Source of the DNA: JAADHY01 sp964428935
GTDB lineage: Bacteria > Planctomycetota > Planctomycetia > Planctomycetales > Planctomycetaceae
DNA length: 18,685 nt
Assembly (NCBI GenBank): GCA_964428935.1
Contig: CAYSAG010000076.1
Location: 1 to 18,685, forward strand
Reading direction: 5' to 3'
Of this stretch, positions 8,136-15,742 are shown piece by piece. Position 1 is the first letter of the stretch. Each line of letters begins with the position of its first letter. The notes below the pieces were generated by a model. That model saw only the letters and a program-made list of their open reading frames with translations. It did no database searches and was not told the origin of the DNA. A program made the position numbers and the translations under genes.

Positions 8136-8474
8136 CTACGCCAAGTAGAAAATCTGCTCCATTGGAGCCCAAACTTGCCCTTCCGGTAGTTCCTCGACCG
8201 GCTCCAAACACGGGTGGCAAACCTTCCACCACCGTTGCGTTTCTTCGTGCGCGGCCATTTTTTTCATGTCCGCCTCGAAGTCCTCGCCCGTGTACTCCAA
8301 GTAGCTAAACAACCACTTCTCGCCGTTGGGCAAGGTCTTCACGAAAATCGAGTAGTTCTGAATGTTGCACTGCTTAATCATTTCCAGCACGCCCGGCCAG
8401 ACGTTGGCGTGCAGCCGAATGTACTCGTCTGCCTTCTCGGGTTTCAGCCGGGTGACCCAACCAATGCGTTGCAT
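8136..8474 (-). CDS. rhaM: L-rhamnose mutarotase
   Basis: A small cytosolic enzyme (112 residues; Escherichia coli RhaM is 104) that interconverts the alpha and beta anomers of L-rhamnose; relatives act on L-fucose. The sequence aligns along its whole length with the family: DEYIRLHANVWPGVL with Y18 and H22, NIQNYSIF, the WW pair at 82-83 in TQRWWKVC, and the C-terminal MEQIFYL. I chose the ATG at 8474 because AAGGAGG lies six bases upstream; a TTG start at 8492 would read through that ribosome site. No other rhamnose-pathway gene (isomerase, kinase, aldolase) is in the window. It is the last gene of the - strand block, 122 bp after the sulfatase start-proximal neighbour's stop at 8597, and may be co-transcribed with it. 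Confidence 0.92.
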   Translation of the reverse strand: MQRIGWVTRLKPEKADEYIRLHANVWPGVLEMIKQCNIQNYSIFVKTLPNGEKWLFSYLEYTGEDFEADMKKMAAHEETQRWWKVCHPCLEPVEELPEGQVWAPMEQIFYLA

Positions 8475-8596
8475 GCCCCACCTCCTTTTCAACGTGCTCG
8501 GTTCCCCACACGACTCGCCAGACGCTCACCTCACGGCCCGAAAAAGCCCACAGCCGAACGGCACGCCCAACGTCTTGCTCTCGCCGCACCAAAGGG

Positions 8597-10039
8597 CTAG
8601 CGCTGCTGGCGCTCTTTCTGCCGTCGGCGTCGCTCTTCCTCCGCCCGAATCTTGCGGGCCGAAATGCTGCGGAACTCCCAAGGAAGTTTCGTGTCGGGAG
8701 GCAGCGAGTCGAGCACGGCCTTCAGCCGTTGGTAGGCGTCGCGAGCGGGCGCTTGACGCAAGACTTCGGTGCCGGCCAGGTTGTGCAGCTCGAGCGGGTC
8801 TTCGGCCAAGTCGTAGAACTCGCCGGTCGAGTACAGTTTGAACCGCTGGCCGCGAATGACGCGGGTCTTGTAGTACTGCGTCAGACACCACGGCCGCCAC
8901 GGTTTGCTTGGCCGTCGGCCGAGCAGCTGCGCAGCGAACGAACGGCCGTCGATTTTCACGCCGTCCGGCAGTTTCGCGCCGGCCAGTTCGGCCAGCGTCG
9001 GCAAAATGTCCGTTGCGTCGAGCAGGTCGTCCAACTCAGTGCAGCAAGGCACCAGCCCGGGGCAGTTGACAATGAGCGGCACGTTGATGCCTCGCTCCTT
9101 GAGCGAGTAAATGCCCTCCCCGGAAATGCGGCCGTTCACTCGCCCGCCCAGGCTCAGGTTGTAGCCCTGGTCGGTGCCGTTGTCCGTTCCGTTGTCGGAG
9201 GTGACGAACAGAATCGTGTTGTCGCGCAGACCCAGCTCTTCCAGCGTGGCCACCAACCGTCCGACCAAGTAGTCCGCGTAGCGGACCATGTCCGCAAACT
9301 GCTCGCGCGGATTCAGCTTCCGCCCCTTGTTGTGTGGCGTGGACACCACGGGAATGTGCGCCAAGACCGCCGAGTAGTAGGCAAAGAAGGGCGCGTCCCG
9401 GTGTCGACGCATGAAGTCGATTAGGAAGTTGCTGTAAATGTCGGGGCCGAAGCGGCCCGTGGTGTCCAGCCGCTTGCCGTTCTGAATGACGTACGCGTCC
9501 CAGTAACGTTTCTTGTGCGCCGGGTGGCCTTTGTGCCCTTCAGGCCAAATGCAGTACTCCTCGAACCCGTGCTTGTTCAGCGCGTCCTTTTGGGCCGGGT
9601 CGAACAGGTCGTTGATTTGCCACTTGCCGGCAATGGCTGTGTGGTAGCCGGCCGAACGCAGCACGCGGGCCAGACAGACTTCACGTTTCCAGTCGAAGTA
9701 GCCGCCTCCGTAAATGGCCGGGTCGTGGTGCGTGTGCCAACCGGTCCGGAAGGGGTAGCGACCGGTGAGCAGCATGACTCGCGTCGTGCTGCAGACGGGC
9801 GTGACGTAGAAGTTCCGCACCTTCAGACCCGTGCAAGCCAGGCGGTCAATGTTCGGCGTCGCGTTCTCTTGGCTGCCGTAACAGCGGAACCAGTCTTTTC
9901 CGATGTTGTCCAGAAGAACGAAGAGAATGTTCGGCGGTCGACGTTCCCGTTCGGCTGCCCGAAGCCCGGCCCCGGCCAGCGGCCCCAGCAGCGTGACGAA
10001 AGCCAGAATGCACAGCGTCGTTCGCAACTGCCGTTTCAT
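8597..10039 (-). CDS. Exported sulfatase (alkaline-phosphatase superfamily) with variant CSTTR active-site motif
   Basis: A 480-residue sulfatase expected to remove sulfate esters, most likely from a glycan, in the periplasm. Residues 1-29 are a signal peptide. The metal and active-site framework is largely kept: PPNILFVLLDNIGKDW with D44, C83 in the sulfatase signature, GRYPFRTG, GK139, AH228IP, TSD282N283G and K314. Two departures stand out. The maturation motif reads C-S-T-T-R (83-87) where C-x-P-x-R or C-x-A-x-R is expected, and GKWH is replaced by GKWQ (Q141). The formylglycine modification at C83 is therefore probable but not certain. The ribosome site GGAGG sits seven bases before ATG 10039. 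It lies 60 bp after the UroD-family gene and before rhaM, suggesting a shared glycan-degrading role. Confidence 0.88.
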   Translation of the reverse strand: MKRQLRTTLCILAFVTLLGPLAGAGLRAAERERRPPNILFVLLDNIGKDWFRCYGSQENATPNIDRLACTGLKVRNFYVTPVCSTTRVMLLTGRYPFRTGWHTHHDPAIYGGGYFDWKREVCLARVLRSAGYHTAIAGKWQINDLFDPAQKDALNKHGFEEYCIWPEGHKGHPAHKKRYWDAYVIQNGKRLDTTGRFGPDIYSNFLIDFMRRHRDAPFFAYYSAVLAHIPVVSTPHNKGRKLNPREQFADMVRYADYLVGRLVATLEELGLRDNTILFVTSDNGTDNGTDQGYNLSLGGRVNGRISGEGIYSLKERGINVPLIVNCPGLVPCCTELDDLLDATDILPTLAELAGAKLPDGVKIDGRSFAAQLLGRRPSKPWRPWCLTQYYKTRVIRGQRFKLYSTGEFYDLAEDPLELHNLAGTEVLRQAPARDAYQRLKAVLDSLPPDTKLPWEFRSISARKIRAEEERRRRQKERQQR

Positions 10040-10099
10040 CAGTGGACCTCCACCAACCGTCCGCCTTTCTCACCGGCCGCAGCGGCACACGGACCAACT

Positions 10100-11254
10100 C
10101 TACTGCACTGGCTCGTCGAATTCACTCAAGTCGAGCGGGTAGGTTCCGTGGCGGCGGACCAGTTGGACCACGTAGTCGTACGTCGCCGGGTCGACCCGGG
10201 AAGAAATGGAGTGGTCCGACTGAAAGACGTAGCCGCCGCCCTTGGCCGCGTTCAGCTTCCGGAGCACCTCGGCCCGGACCCGCGACCGGTCGTTCGTTTC
10301 CAGAACTTGCACGTCAATGTTTCCGTTGAAGGCCAGCCGCCGGCCGAACCGTCGTTTCAGCTCGACCACGTCCAGGCCGGCCTTGGCTTCCAGCGTGTTG
10401 TACGCGTCGACGCCGCACTCAATCAGGTCTTCGAAAATCGGCAACGCGTTGCCGCAGCCGTGGTAGACCACCTTCAGACCGGCCGCGTGGACCGCGTCGC
10501 AAATGCGTCTGAGCTGGGGTTTGTGGACGCGCCGCCACAGCTCGGGCGAGAACAGCATGCCTCGTGTGCTGGCCACGTCGCCCCACACGTAAATGCCGCT
10601 CAACTTGCCCCGAGCCGCCTCGATCTGCCCTTCGACGATTCCGACCAAGAAGTCACCAAGGCGTTCGGCGAACCGAGCCAACCGCTCCGGGTCCTCGGCC
10701 ATCTTGTAGTACACGTTCTCCGGACCGATGATTCGCCACAACTGCTCTTGAACCTCGCACACGCTGCCAAAGACGCAAAAGTCGTCGGCGTAGGCCTCGA
10801 CCCGCTCGACGAACGACGGCAGCCCCAAGTTGATTCGGTCGCCGACCGAGTTGATTTGGTCGTCAATGGCCTCGTAGTAGCGCCGCGGGTCTTTCGGGTC
10901 GTCGAATTCGAGCGACTCCATTTGCTCGAACGTCTGCGTTTCGAACTCGAGAAAGTTGGGCATGGGACAGCCCGCTGCGTGTTCAATGGTGGCGCCGTAG
11001 CCGGTTCGGACCACCTTCCGCTCCGGCGTGTCCTCCAGCACGCGAATGCCCGTTACGTGCGGGTCCATGTTCGGCGTGACGACGACCAGGTCCAAGTCCC
11101 AGTAGCGGTACGGGTCGAAGTCGTCCCCCACGTTCAGTTCCCGACGGCACCGGTCCAGAAAGTCGCTCCAGAAGAACTCCCCAATGGGCACTCGGTCCGG
11201 CTGCTGGTGGTCGAGTGCCTTCAGGACGCGTTCGGTTTTCTCGGTTGAATGCAT
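10100..11254 (-). CDS. Uroporphyrinogen decarboxylase (URO-D) family protein, not HemE
   Basis: A 384-residue TIM-barrel protein of the URO-D/MtaA superfamily. The opening ERVLKALDHQQPDRVPIGEF, the HGC motif (H265, C267) in VVYHGCGNALPIFEDLIECGVDAYNTLE, NGNIDVQVLE and the C-terminal GGGYVFQSDHSI match the large non-heme branch that is expanded in planctomycetes and similar bacteria. In corrinoid methyltransferases the H-x-C pair binds zinc and activates a methyl-accepting thiol. HemE itself lacks this pair and has different substrate residues, so heme synthesis is unlikely. A role in removing methyl groups, for instance from methylated sugars, is speculation based on neighbours. Only a weak GAAGG precedes ATG 11254. 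The gene starts 13 bp after the stop of the ATPase gene, so it may be read from that gene's promoter. Confidence 0.85.
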   Translation of the reverse strand: MHSTEKTERVLKALDHQQPDRVPIGEFFWSDFLDRCRRELNVGDDFDPYRYWDLDLVVVTPNMDPHVTGIRVLEDTPERKVVRTGYGATIEHAAGCPMPNFLEFETQTFEQMESLEFDDPKDPRRYYEAIDDQINSVGDRINLGLPSFVERVEAYADDFCVFGSVCEVQEQLWRIIGPENVYYKMAEDPERLARFAERLGDFLVGIVEGQIEAARGKLSGIYVWGDVASTRGMLFSPELWRRVHKPQLRRICDAVHAAGLKVVYHGCGNALPIFEDLIECGVDAYNTLEAKAGLDVVELKRRFGRRLAFNGNIDVQVLETNDRSRVRAEVLRKLNAAKGGGYVFQSDHSISSRVDPATYDYVVQLVRRHGTYPLDLSEFDEPVQ

Positions 11255-11267
11255 TCTGGCGCTACCT

Positions 11268-12656
11268 TCACCGTTTGTCGGAACTTTGGTCGCCTTCCGG
11301 AAAAGGCTTGTCGAGCCACGGCGTCAGGAACCAGTAAGGAGCGTTGTGCACCCGAATCGACTCGGGAATCCCGCGGGCCGTCTCTGGAGCGAGCGTGATC
11401 AGATGCAAGGACGCTTGCGGAAATTCAGACGCCGCCGCCTCCAGGGCCTGCACCTCACGCTCGCGGGTGTCCGGGTCATCCAGCGTAGCACACGCCTGAA
11501 TCAATTCCTCTTGGCCGTCGGCGTGTCGGGCCAGAAAATCGACCTCGTACCCGTCGCGAGTGCGAACGTAGCGGACTTCGGCATCGCGTCGTTCCAGTTC
11601 AATCCGCACCGCCGTCTCCAGCGCGTGGCCAATGTTCGCCTTGCCCGACCGATCGAACACGGGAATCAGCCCCGGGTCGACCGGGTACACCTTTCGCGGG
11701 TTCACCATCCGGCGACGTTCCGAATCGGTCGCCAGCCAGCTCACGCGGACCAGAAAGCAGTCTTCGAGGTAGCCCAACAAGTGGTGCAAAGTGTCCCGAC
11801 CAACGCTGATGCCTTGCGACTTGAGGACATTGTGAAACTTCTCGACGCTAAAGGGAGACGCCGGATTGGCCAACAAATGCCGGACCAGCCATCGAAGGCT
11901 CACCACGTTGCTCACTCGGTGGCGTTCGACCACGTCGCGCAGGATCGCCACGTCCACGTAGTCTGTCAAAATTCGGCGACGATCCGCCGCGGTCAGGCCC
12001 TGCACCTCAGGAAAACCGCCCACCGTCAGATACTCACGGAAGGCACTTTCCAAGAAGGAACGCGTCGGCGGTTCGAGCAGCTCGAGTCGATCAGGCAGGG
12101 CTTGGCCTCGGTGCCGCAGGAACTCCTCGAAACTGAACGGGAAAAGAGCAACCTCCCAAGCTCGGCCGCGCATGGCCGTTGCGATCTCCCGCGACAGGAG
12201 CGCCGACGACGAACCACTAACCAAGACCTCGACGTTTTCCGTGTCCAGCAGCCGGCGCACAAACCGCTCCCAACCAGGAACCGCCTGCACTTCGTCAAAG
12301 CACCACGTGACGGTTTGATCCCGGCGAAATGACGGAAACAAGCGGTAATACTCTTCAACCAGCCGCCCAAGCTCCCGCACGGCCAGCCCGACCAACCGGT
12401 CGTCTTCCAAATTGAAGTACGGCAGACGCGGGCGGGGCACGCCGCCTTCGTGCCGCGCGGCTCGCAACTGGTGCAAGAAGGTCGTCTTGCCGACGCGGCG
12501 CATGCCGACCACCGCCGTGGCTTTCCCCGGAAATGTCGCGCGATGCCAAACTTTCCGTCGCGTCAGCTGAGGCCACGGCGCCGTCACGGCTTCGCGCAAG
12601 TACTCGTCCAACCGACTGTTGAACGGAGCTTTGTCGGCGTGCGGACCAACGGGCAT
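11268..12656 (-). CDS. AAA ATPase with DUF4143-type C-terminal domain
   Basis: A 462-residue protein of the AAA_14/DUF4143 group of P-loop ATPases, whose function is generally unknown. It has Walker A GMRRVGKT (51-58), Walker B TWCFDE (117-122) with VQAV after it, and a sensor-like SGSSSALL (147-154). A winged-helix-like stretch around residues 240-300 (SLRWLVRHLLANPASPFS through TLHHLLGYLEDCFLV) could bind DNA, and a DUF4143 region with nuclease-like YEVDFL and ELIQA follows. This C-terminal part resembles PD-(D/E)xK folds, but activity is not shown. AAGGAG stands six bases before ATG 12656. Codon use differs from the neighbours (GAT for Asp at seven or more sites), and the gene splits a carbohydrate cluster, both pointing to transfer. 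It has its own promoter and paired operators. Confidence 0.88.
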   Translation of the reverse strand: MPVGPHADKAPFNSRLDEYLREAVTAPWPQLTRRKVWHRATFPGKATAVVGMRRVGKTTFLHQLRAARHEGGVPRPRLPYFNLEDDRLVGLAVRELGRLVEEYYRLFPSFRRDQTVTWCFDEVQAVPGWERFVRRLLDTENVEVLVSGSSSALLSREIATAMRGRAWEVALFPFSFEEFLRHRGQALPDRLELLEPPTRSFLESAFREYLTVGGFPEVQGLTAADRRRILTDYVDVAILRDVVERHRVSNVVSLRWLVRHLLANPASPFSVEKFHNVLKSQGISVGRDTLHHLLGYLEDCFLVRVSWLATDSERRRMVNPRKVYPVDPGLIPVFDRSGKANIGHALETAVRIELERRDAEVRYVRTRDGYEVDFLARHADGQEELIQACATLDDPDTREREVQALEAAASEFPQASLHLITLAPETARGIPESIRVHNAPYWFLTPWLDKPFPEGDQSSDKR

Positions 12657-12660
12657 GTTT

Positions 12661-12681
12661 TTCTCCTTCTACGGAGGAGAA
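12661..12681. promoter_or_regulatory. Operator-like inverted repeat 1 (TTCTCCT-N7-AGGAGAA) over the -10 and ribosome site
   Basis: Arms TTCTCCT (12661-12667) and AGGAGAA (12675-12681) are perfect complements with a 7-base spacer. The repeat covers the edge of the -10 box, the likely transcription start near 12673 and the ribosome binding site (12663-12668). A bound dimer would block initiation. If a longer transcript is made, the same arms could fold in RNA and hide the ribosome site. Confidence 0.6.
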
Positions 12682-12708
12682 TATCCTAGCAATTTCTCCT
12701 CCTGTCAA
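12680..12708 (-). promoter_or_regulatory. Sigma-70-type promoter of the ATPase gene
   Basis: Read on the - strand, a perfect -35 box TTGACA (complement of 12703-12708) is followed after 17 bases by GATATT (complement of 12680-12685; four of six match to TATAAT). Transcription would begin near 12673, giving a leader of about 17 bases with AAGGAG six bases before the ATG. Both boxes overlap the inverted repeats described beside it. Confidence 0.6.
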
Positions 12709-12715
12709 GGAGAAA
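12693..12715. promoter_or_regulatory. Operator-like inverted repeat 2 over the -35 box
   Basis: Arms TTTCTCCT (12693-12700) and AGGAGAAA (12708-12715) match perfectly around a 7-base spacer, so the core TTCTCCT-N7-AGGAGAA is the same as in the repeat at 12661-12681. The two copies start 33 bp apart, about three helical turns, so bound dimers would lie on the same DNA face. The -35 box (12703-12708) lies in the spacer and right arm. Confidence 0.6.
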
Positions 12716-12735
12716 AAGGGAGCCGGCCGGGTCTC
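12713..12735 (-). terminator. Likely intrinsic terminator of the DUF5703 gene
   Basis: On the - strand, 45 bases after the stop at 12780, GAG-A-CC and GGCTC pair around the loop CGGCC (12720-12735) with one bulged A, followed by CC and five Ts (12713-12717). The stem is short, but position and T run fit a rho-independent terminator placed just before the ATPase promoter. Confidence 0.4.
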
Positions 12736-12779
12736 AATGGGCGAGCGACGAACGCCAGCCCGACTTAAGTTGCTTTCCT

Positions 12780-15647
12780 CTAACGACTTACGACGACATC
12801 GGCCTGGCGGTCCGGCGGCGTCACCTTCAATAGACGCACCCGCCCGTCCCGGTACTCACACTCGACGACCGTCCGTCCCGGAGCGTGCAGTTTGAACGAG
12901 ACGTTCCAGTCTTTGGGCCAGGCCGGCAGCAGGTAGATTTTCTCTCCATCCGTTTGCAGGAGCATGGACTGCAGAGCTTTGACAAGAATCGAGCCGTGGT
13001 CTTGGTCCGGAACCCAGTCGTAGTTGGGTCCCCAGAAGGCCGGGAAGCGGCACTCGCGGCACCAGCGGCGAGCGCGTCCGACCACGTACTCCCGTGCCTC
13101 TTCAGCCAGCCCGAGGTACGCCATGAAAACGTCGTCCTGACGCCAGCCGGCATTGCCCTTGTTCCACCGGTGCCGCAACGCCTCGACCCCCAGCTGTGCG
13201 CTGGGTTTCTCGAAGGCCACCAACCGGAAGGGGAACACGGCGTAGAGCTCCGGGTTTTCAATGTTGTGCTTAATGGCGTACCGCTCGGCAGGAGCCAGCA
13301 TTTTCACACCGTCGACTTCGCGCAAGGGCAGTTCCGGCAGCTTCGACCGAAGCGACTTCCAAAACGTTCGCTCTTCGACCGTCGTCAGCCGCTCGGGCAG
13401 CGCCAGCAGCCGGGCCGTCAGCGCGTGCAGGCCGGCCAGCTCGGGCATGGGGTTCGTGCAGTCCCACCAGGTTTCGAGCGCCTGAGCTGGGTGGAGGACG
13501 AGCTTGCCGTCCGGGCCGACCCGGTAGTGCTGGTCGAAGAAAGTCAGAATTTCGTGGGCCGTGGGCAACGCGGTCGATTTCAAGAAGGCTTCGTCTTGCG
13601 TGTAGTCGTAGTAGTCGAGCATCAGCCAGACCAGCTCGAGGCCGCTGACCCATTCCCACTTGTGCCAGCGGCTGGTTTGCAGCTTGTCGTCTCCGCGTTG
13701 TTCAAACGGCGTCCAGCCGTAGGTCTCGCTGAACACGTCGCCCCAGAAGTAAATGCACTCGGGAATGAACGCGCCGTCGTGGCCGAAGTAGAGTCGCGTG
13801 CGGTAGCGAAACAGCGGCATGAGGTCGCGACCGTACATTCGGAACAGCGGCTGGAACATTTCGAAGTCGCCGGCCGCACACAGGCCGTAGTACGGAAGTC
13901 GCGTGTTCTGCCACCAGTAGCCCGGTCCCCAACGGCGGTAGTCGGCGTCACCGGGTTTGCCTGGCCAAGGCATGGTGAACAGCGAGCCGTTGAACTTGAT
14001 TGGGTAGCGGCCCCGTCCGGCGCAGGCCGTAATGAACCGCTGCAAGGCGTAGCCGCGGCTGACGACGAAGGCGTCGTCGAGCCCTTCCTCTCGCTCGGCT
14101 GCGACTTCCCGCCCGTCGACGAAAAGGCGAATCCAGCCCGTGCGGGTGTCGACGACGCCAGCCACGTGCGTCCAACGGTTCGGCCGCAGTGCTCGACGCC
14201 GACCAATCACGTGCCGACCCACAATCAGCCGCGCACTGTTGCCCGGGTACGTGTCGAGCAGGAAGCCGTCGGCGCCGCCGGGCGTGAGCTTGTCGACCAG
14301 TCGGCCGCCACCTCGCGGCAGCTTGTCCGGACGGACCCACGCTTCGACGGTCAGACCGTCGTTAAAGGTCCAGTCTCTGGAGCCTTTCAGTGACTGACCG
14401 ACTTGCGGAGTGCCCGAGTACAGCAGACCGGGTTGGTCGGGAAGCGGTTGCGTTCGCTCCAGCTTCGCCAAGCCGCGAATTTCCTCTTCGCTCAACGGAC
14501 GGTTCCACACGCTCACCCGGCCCAGCTCGCCCTTCAACCGGTTCTGGCCGTGCTGGTCGACGCCCACGCGAACGGCGTGCCGGTTCCGCGGGACGAGCGG
14601 CTTCGGTGTCTGCGGCCGAGCGGACGTCACGTGAATCCAGCTTCGGTTCCAGAACTCGGCCCACCACGCTTCGTGCTCGCGGCGCCGTTGCTCGAACGGC
14701 GTCTTTTCGACCTCGTCGATTAGCCGGTCCACGGCTGTCAGCCACTGCTGCGGCGACGACGGGTGGAGCGTGTGGACGTAGACGCTGAAGCGGTGCGTGG
14801 TCGAGCGGGGCGACTGCAGGTGCCAGTCGTCGACTCGCCGACCTCCCTCCGCTCGAATGACCGCTCCAAACGTGCGGTGCAGCAGCGGGTCGGGACGGTC
14901 GAACCCGCTCAAACCTTGAATCTTGGCCGTCAGCGCGGGTCCCACCGACTTGACGTTGTGGTGGTACCACCCAATCCGCCCGGCTTGGTCCTTGAGCACG
15001 GTGTCGGGTTCGACAATGGTCGGAGCGTGCTTGTTGTCGGGGCGAGAGCGGTCGAGCAGGACGTCGCTCACCTCAATGCTCGGCAGCTCGTACCGCTCCG
15101 TCCGCCACAACTCAATCGATGCCGTGGCCGTTGTGGGTCGCTGGCTGTCCACTGTGACGTAAACCACCGGGTGGTTCGCGTCGACCCACAAGCGCAGCGT
15201 GAGCCGCTCGCCCGCCTTTCCCCAACGAGCGACCAACGTCGCGTCCTGCAATTGCAGCTCTTGGCGGAACTGTTCGCTCGTCGGCGGACACGGGTCGAAC
15301 GAAACGCGAACCCGCCCCACTTTCAGCAGCCGGCCGTTGTCTCCCCACGAGTCGGTCCGAGCAATGTAGAACACGAGGTCGCCGTTCGGCTCCACCCACG
15401 CGTTCAGCCCAATTTCGCCGTTTCCGAGCGGCATGGACCCAAGGGCGTCGCGGCTGGGCGAGTTCCAGACGACGTTGTACCGCTGCGGGCCACGAGGGTC
15501 CTGGGCGAGCGTGGCCTGCGGCTTCGAGCTCGCCGTACGCGTCGTCCTCTGCTCCACGCCCTCGGCCGCGTGCGCCGACAGCCCGGCGTAAACCTCGACC
15601 AACGCCAAGAAGGTTGCAAGCGTTTGAAACCGGCCGAGCGTCCTCAT
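12780..15647 (-). CDS. Exported DUF5703 protein with LamG-like insert and glycosidase-like (alpha/alpha)6 domain
   Basis: A 955-residue exported protein probably acting on complex glycans. Residues 1-28 are a signal peptide. Residues about 56-340 carry the DUF5703 beta-domain, with SMPLGNGEIGLNAWV at 71-85 and DSWGDNGRLLKVGRV after it. Residues about 345-528 hold a LamG/concanavalin-like insert. From about 529 (VSRGYALQRF) a Trp/Tyr-rich helical region with GPGYWWQNTRLPYYG, WKWEWVSGLELVWLMLDYY and ETWWDCTNPMPELAGL resembles six-hairpin glycosidases such as GH95. The end is a small beta domain (PAWPKDWNVSFKLHAPG). I start at ATG 15647, where GAGGAG lies eight bases upstream and a signal peptide begins; a reading from 16121 would overlap the next gene by 379 bp. 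The glycan target is unknown. It follows the GHL hydrolase by 95 bp. Confidence 0.85.
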   Translation of the reverse strand: MRTLGRFQTLATFLALVEVYAGLSAHAAEGVEQRTTRTASSKPQATLAQDPRGPQRYNVVWNSPSRDALGSMPLGNGEIGLNAWVEPNGDLVFYIARTDSWGDNGRLLKVGRVRVSFDPCPPTSEQFRQELQLQDATLVARWGKAGERLTLRLWVDANHPVVYVTVDSQRPTTATASIELWRTERYELPSIEVSDVLLDRSRPDNKHAPTIVEPDTVLKDQAGRIGWYHHNVKSVGPALTAKIQGLSGFDRPDPLLHRTFGAVIRAEGGRRVDDWHLQSPRSTTHRFSVYVHTLHPSSPQQWLTAVDRLIDEVEKTPFEQRRREHEAWWAEFWNRSWIHVTSARPQTPKPLVPRNRHAVRVGVDQHGQNRLKGELGRVSVWNRPLSEEEIRGLAKLERTQPLPDQPGLLYSGTPQVGQSLKGSRDWTFNDGLTVEAWVRPDKLPRGGGRLVDKLTPGGADGFLLDTYPGNSARLIVGRHVIGRRRALRPNRWTHVAGVVDTRTGWIRLFVDGREVAAEREEGLDDAFVVSRGYALQRFITACAGRGRYPIKFNGSLFTMPWPGKPGDADYRRWGPGYWWQNTRLPYYGLCAAGDFEMFQPLFRMYGRDLMPLFRYRTRLYFGHDGAFIPECIYFWGDVFSETYGWTPFEQRGDDKLQTSRWHKWEWVSGLELVWLMLDYYDYTQDEAFLKSTALPTAHEILTFFDQHYRVGPDGKLVLHPAQALETWWDCTNPMPELAGLHALTARLLALPERLTTVEERTFWKSLRSKLPELPLREVDGVKMLAPAERYAIKHNIENPELYAVFPFRLVAFEKPSAQLGVEALRHRWNKGNAGWRQDDVFMAYLGLAEEAREYVVGRARRWCRECRFPAFWGPNYDWVPDQDHGSILVKALQSMLLQTDGEKIYLLPAWPKDWNVSFKLHAPGRTVVECEYRDGRVRLLKVTPPDRQADVVVSR

Positions 15648-15742
15648 GAAAGCAGCTCCTCTTGGTGTGTCGCAGACCAATTCGCTCGCGAAATTCGCTG
15701 CCGCCGGTTGCCCTGTCAGTGGGCCGCAGCCGACCGAGCCGG

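Noticed and set aside
9515..11248. A 577-residue frame on the + strand opposite the sulfatase and URO-D genes
   Set aside because: Both genes beneath it have full family signatures on the - strand, and the frame runs across the gap between them with no ribosome site.
10100..11254. Identification of the URO-D family gene as hemE
   Set aside because: The HGC motif and overall pattern belong to the non-heme branch, and no other heme genes are near.
12657..12730. Insertion-sequence ends or a CRISPR repeat around the inverted repeats
   Set aside because: There are only two short repeats with a promoter between them, no spacers, no transposase gene and no target-site duplication that I could find flanking the ATPase gene.
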